Assembly: GCF_027938815.1 (NCBI RefSeq)
Contig: NZ_CP115913.1
Location: 2,824,001-2,888,000, forward strand
Direction of reading: 5' to 3'
Length of the DNA: 64,000 bases
Source: Oceanirhabdus sp. W0125-5
GTDB taxonomy: Bacteria; Bacillota; Clostridia; Clostridiales; Clostridiaceae
In this document: positions 62,155-64,000 of the stretch, piece by piece
Numbering within the stretch: position 1 is the stretch's first letter
How the letters are laid out: each line of letters opens with the position of its first letter
Program-made: the position numbers and the translations under genes
Notes under the pieces: generated by a model
What the model was told of the DNA's origin: nothing
The model's database searches: none
Seen by the model: the letters and a program-made list of their open reading frames with translations, nothing else

Positions 62155-62958
62155 TTGAGTAAAACAATAGGATTCATAGGATGCGGAAATATGGGAAGTG
62201 CTATGGTAGGTGGAATGATAAAATCAGGAAACATAGATAAAAAGAATATTTTTATTTTCGATCATAGCAGTAAAAAATCTTCATATTTAAAAGAAATATA
62301 TGGAATAAATATTGTAAAATCCAACAAGGAAATTGCAAGTGAGTGTGAGATTATTATTTTAAGTGTTAAACCTAATATTTATAAAGAGGTTATAGAAGAA
62401 ATAAGAGATATAGTAGATGAGAAAAAAATTGTTGTTACTATTGCAGCAGGGCAAACAATTGCTGATGTAGAAAAGATGTTCAATAAACCTGTGAGAATTA
62501 TTAGAACCATGCCAAATACTCCAGCACTTGTAGGTGAAGGAATGAGTGCTCTTTGTAAAAATGAGTTGGCTACAAAAGAAGATTTAGAAGATATAAAAGT
62601 ATTATTTGAGTCTTTTGGAGAAGCAGAGATTATTAAAGAGGACCTTATTGATGCTTTTATAGCAGTAAGTGGTTCATCCCCAGCATATGTGTTTATGTTT
62701 ATAGAAGCTTTAGCTGATGGAGCTGTTCTAGAAGGTATGCCAAGGGACAAAGCCTATAAAATGGCATGTCAGGCTGTATTAGGATCAGCAAAAATGGTGA
62801 TGGAGAGTGGCGAACATCCAGGAAAATTAAAAGATAATGTTTGTTCACCTGGTGGGACAACCATTGAAGCAGTTGCAGAATTAGAGAGTAAAGGATTTAA
62901 ATCTGCAGTTATATCAGCTATGAGAAAATGTGCACATAAATCTAGATATATGAAGTAA
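62155..62958 (+). CDS. proC: pyrroline-5-carboxylate reductase
   Basis: Last step of proline synthesis, reducing pyrroline-5-carboxylate with NAD(P)H. 267 residues with the Rossmann motif IGFIGCGNMGSAMVGGM, KP(N)..V..VI-type middle, IRTMPNTPALVGEGM, and the active-site block GSSPAYVFMFIEALADGAVLEGMPRDKAYKMACQ...SPGGTTIEA. TTG 62155 is preferred, nine bases after AGAGG; ATG 62146 touches that site. It is probably co-transcribed with the flavodoxin gene. Confidence 0.95.
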   Translation: MSKTIGFIGCGNMGSAMVGGMIKSGNIDKKNIFIFDHSSKKSSYLKEIYGINIVKSNKEIASECEIIILSVKPNIYKEVIEEIRDIVDEKKIVVTIAAGQTIADVEKMFNKPVRIIRTMPNTPALVGEGMSALCKNELATKEDLEDIKVLFESFGEAEIIKEDLIDAFIAVSGSSPAYVFMFIEALADGAVLEGMPRDKAYKMACQAVLGSAKMVMESGEHPGKLKDNVCSPGGTTIEAVAELESKGFKSAVISAMRKCAHKSRYMK

Positions 62959-62982
62959 GATAAATTTCAAGCAAAATATATA

Positions 62983-63031
62983 GCCTGTATCTTGAACTTT
63001 TAGGTAATTATGATACAGGCATAATTTTTTA
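62983..63031 (+). terminator. terminator after proC
   Basis: GCCTGTATC/GATACAGGC with a 20-base loop, then ATAATTTTTT. Confidence 0.85.
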
Positions 63032-63178
63032 TTGTTACTATATAAATACCTGATGTTTTTATTAGGGAGATAATATTTAAATTATTATATGCCTTAATGT
63101 TATAAATAAAAATGTTTGGAATTAACATAGTCACACATTAGGCTAATTTTAAATATTTTGTTTTTAATCAATAAATTA

Positions 63179-63880
63179 TCAGCCTATAAAAATCACATTA
63201 CACCAATTAATAATAGTATGAAATACTGTTGGTGCCACAATAGAGTTATATTTTGAATAAAGAAAATTAAATACAATATGCCATAAAAATGTACATAAAA
63301 GTGTAATGTAGTTATTTGAAATAAATTCTGAAAATCCCATGTTTCCTACGGTCATCCGATAAGGAATATGCATAGACATAAACATAAATGCCGTTATAAG
63401 TAGCGGAAGTATAGGTTTTTTGATAATACCATAAATTCTAGTCTGAATGAATCCTCTAAAAATGATTTCTTCTACAAGAGCTATTACAAAAAAGAAATAT
63501 CCAAATTTTAAAATTAGTTTTGAAATAGCATTAAACTGATAGCCACATGAAATTCCGTAAATTAGATTAATAATAAGAAGAACTGCTGACAGAGATAATC
63601 CTAAAATTAGAGATTTAAGTAAATTCTTTTTTCCAAAACCAATTGTTTTTAAGGGTTGTTTTCGAACTAATACGCACAAAATACAAAATATTGCTAATAT
63701 GAAATTAATCTGATAACTTAAATTTAAATTTCGTTTAGTTTCTATTATGCCTATTACATAATAAAAAATCATAACTAATAAGTAACTTACAATTGCTAAA
63801 ACACCATCTTTATGGTCATATTTCTTTAATGAATCTTTATATTCATTATCACTTTTAAAAAATGTTAAAATAATATCCAT
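63179..63880 (-). CDS. CPBP-family intramembrane metalloprotease
   Basis: A 233-residue polytopic protein with the Abi/CPBP (Rce1-like) signature: motif 1 EEIIFRGFIQTR, motif 2 FMFMSMHIPYR and motif 3 HTIINW near the C-terminus, giving the Glu/His/His-type site within TM helices. Roles range from prenyl-protein processing to bacteriocin immunity; none can be chosen here. ATG 63880 is placed by AAGGAGGAG; a longer frame to 63946 lies upstream of that site. Nothing else is seen from 63947 to the end. Confidence 0.88.
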   Translation of the reverse strand: MDIILTFFKSDNEYKDSLKKYDHKDGVLAIVSYLLVMIFYYVIGIIETKRNLNLSYQINFILAIFCILCVLVRKQPLKTIGFGKKNLLKSLILGLSLSAVLLIINLIYGISCGYQFNAISKLILKFGYFFFVIALVEEIIFRGFIQTRIYGIIKKPILPLLITAFMFMSMHIPYRMTVGNMGFSEFISNNYITLLCTFLWHIVFNFLYSKYNSIVAPTVFHTIINWCNVIFIG

Positions 63881-64000
63881 AGATATCTCCTCCTTAACAA
63901 TATAAATATTTATAGTTAGTAATTTAAAACCATTACCATACAACATATTACTATTATTAAGTTTAAATTATTCTTTTTTAGCAATGTTATCATAAACTGA

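Overview
This window comes from a low-GC, endospore-forming, Gram-positive anaerobe, most likely Clostridium sensu stricto. The evidence is the AT-rich base use, GGAGG-type ribosome sites, four sporulation sigma/protease genes (spoIIGA, sigE, sigG and an uninterrupted sigK), spoIVA, a GerAB-type germination permease, NrdR, and T-box and SAM-box leaders. I do not assign a species. Most of the window is ordinary chromosome; no prophage, integrase, transposase or CRISPR array is visible.

Layout. 1-2463: tRNA wobble-uridine modification and salvage (trmR-trhP-udk). 2742-12751: a sporulation/cell division block in the usual clostridial order: sigK, pilT, ftsA, ftsZ, a VOC-fold gene on the other strand, spoIIGA, sigE, sigG, a YlmC/YmxH protein, nrdR and pgeF. 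12784-21209: a complete phosphate-starvation module, phoP-phoR-pstS-pstS-pstC-pstA-pstB-phoU, with a four-repeat Pho box before the first pstS. 21621-27093: a PDZ/radical-SAM DUF512 protein, der, gpsA and spoIVA. 27300-31994: a MATE pump, small unknown genes, a BusR-like GntR/RCK_C regulator and a NUDIX hydrolase. 32056-36146: asparagine T-box-asnA, then ddl with a MocR-type regulator. 36172-40301 (minus strand): an orphan germination permease and metNIQ under a SAM-I riboswitch. 40482-47814: deoD, unknown genes, signal peptidase, an unusual two-TM channel, a second MATE pump, a tRNA-Pro. 47948-55880: a beta-helix protein, a two-domain cell-wall hydrolase, a two-component system, a hydrogenase-protease-like protein, DegV and a WG-repeat protein. 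56278-64000: a heterodimeric ABC exporter, an alanine/sodium symporter, a flavodoxin, proC and a CPBP membrane protease.

The most unusual structure is a family of non-coding repeats at 7161-7285 with 8004-8129, 20214-20456, 25285-25502 and 44082-44331, with a mini-copy at 15272-15322. Each large copy has terminal arms built of 7-bp units and a fixed series of small hairpins between them. Arm sequence differs between copies, yet the two arms of each copy stay complementary. One copy is split at its central hairpin by about 0.7 kb carrying the VOC-fold gene. Two others lie between a gene and its terminator.

Regulatory details readable directly include a spoIIG promoter with a 21-bp spacer, a sigF/sigG-type promoter before sigG that lies inside a 10-bp inverted repeat (a possible device to block translation of read-through mRNA), an AAC specifier in the asnA T-box, and consensus promoters with 17-bp spacers before the T-box and the SAM riboswitch.
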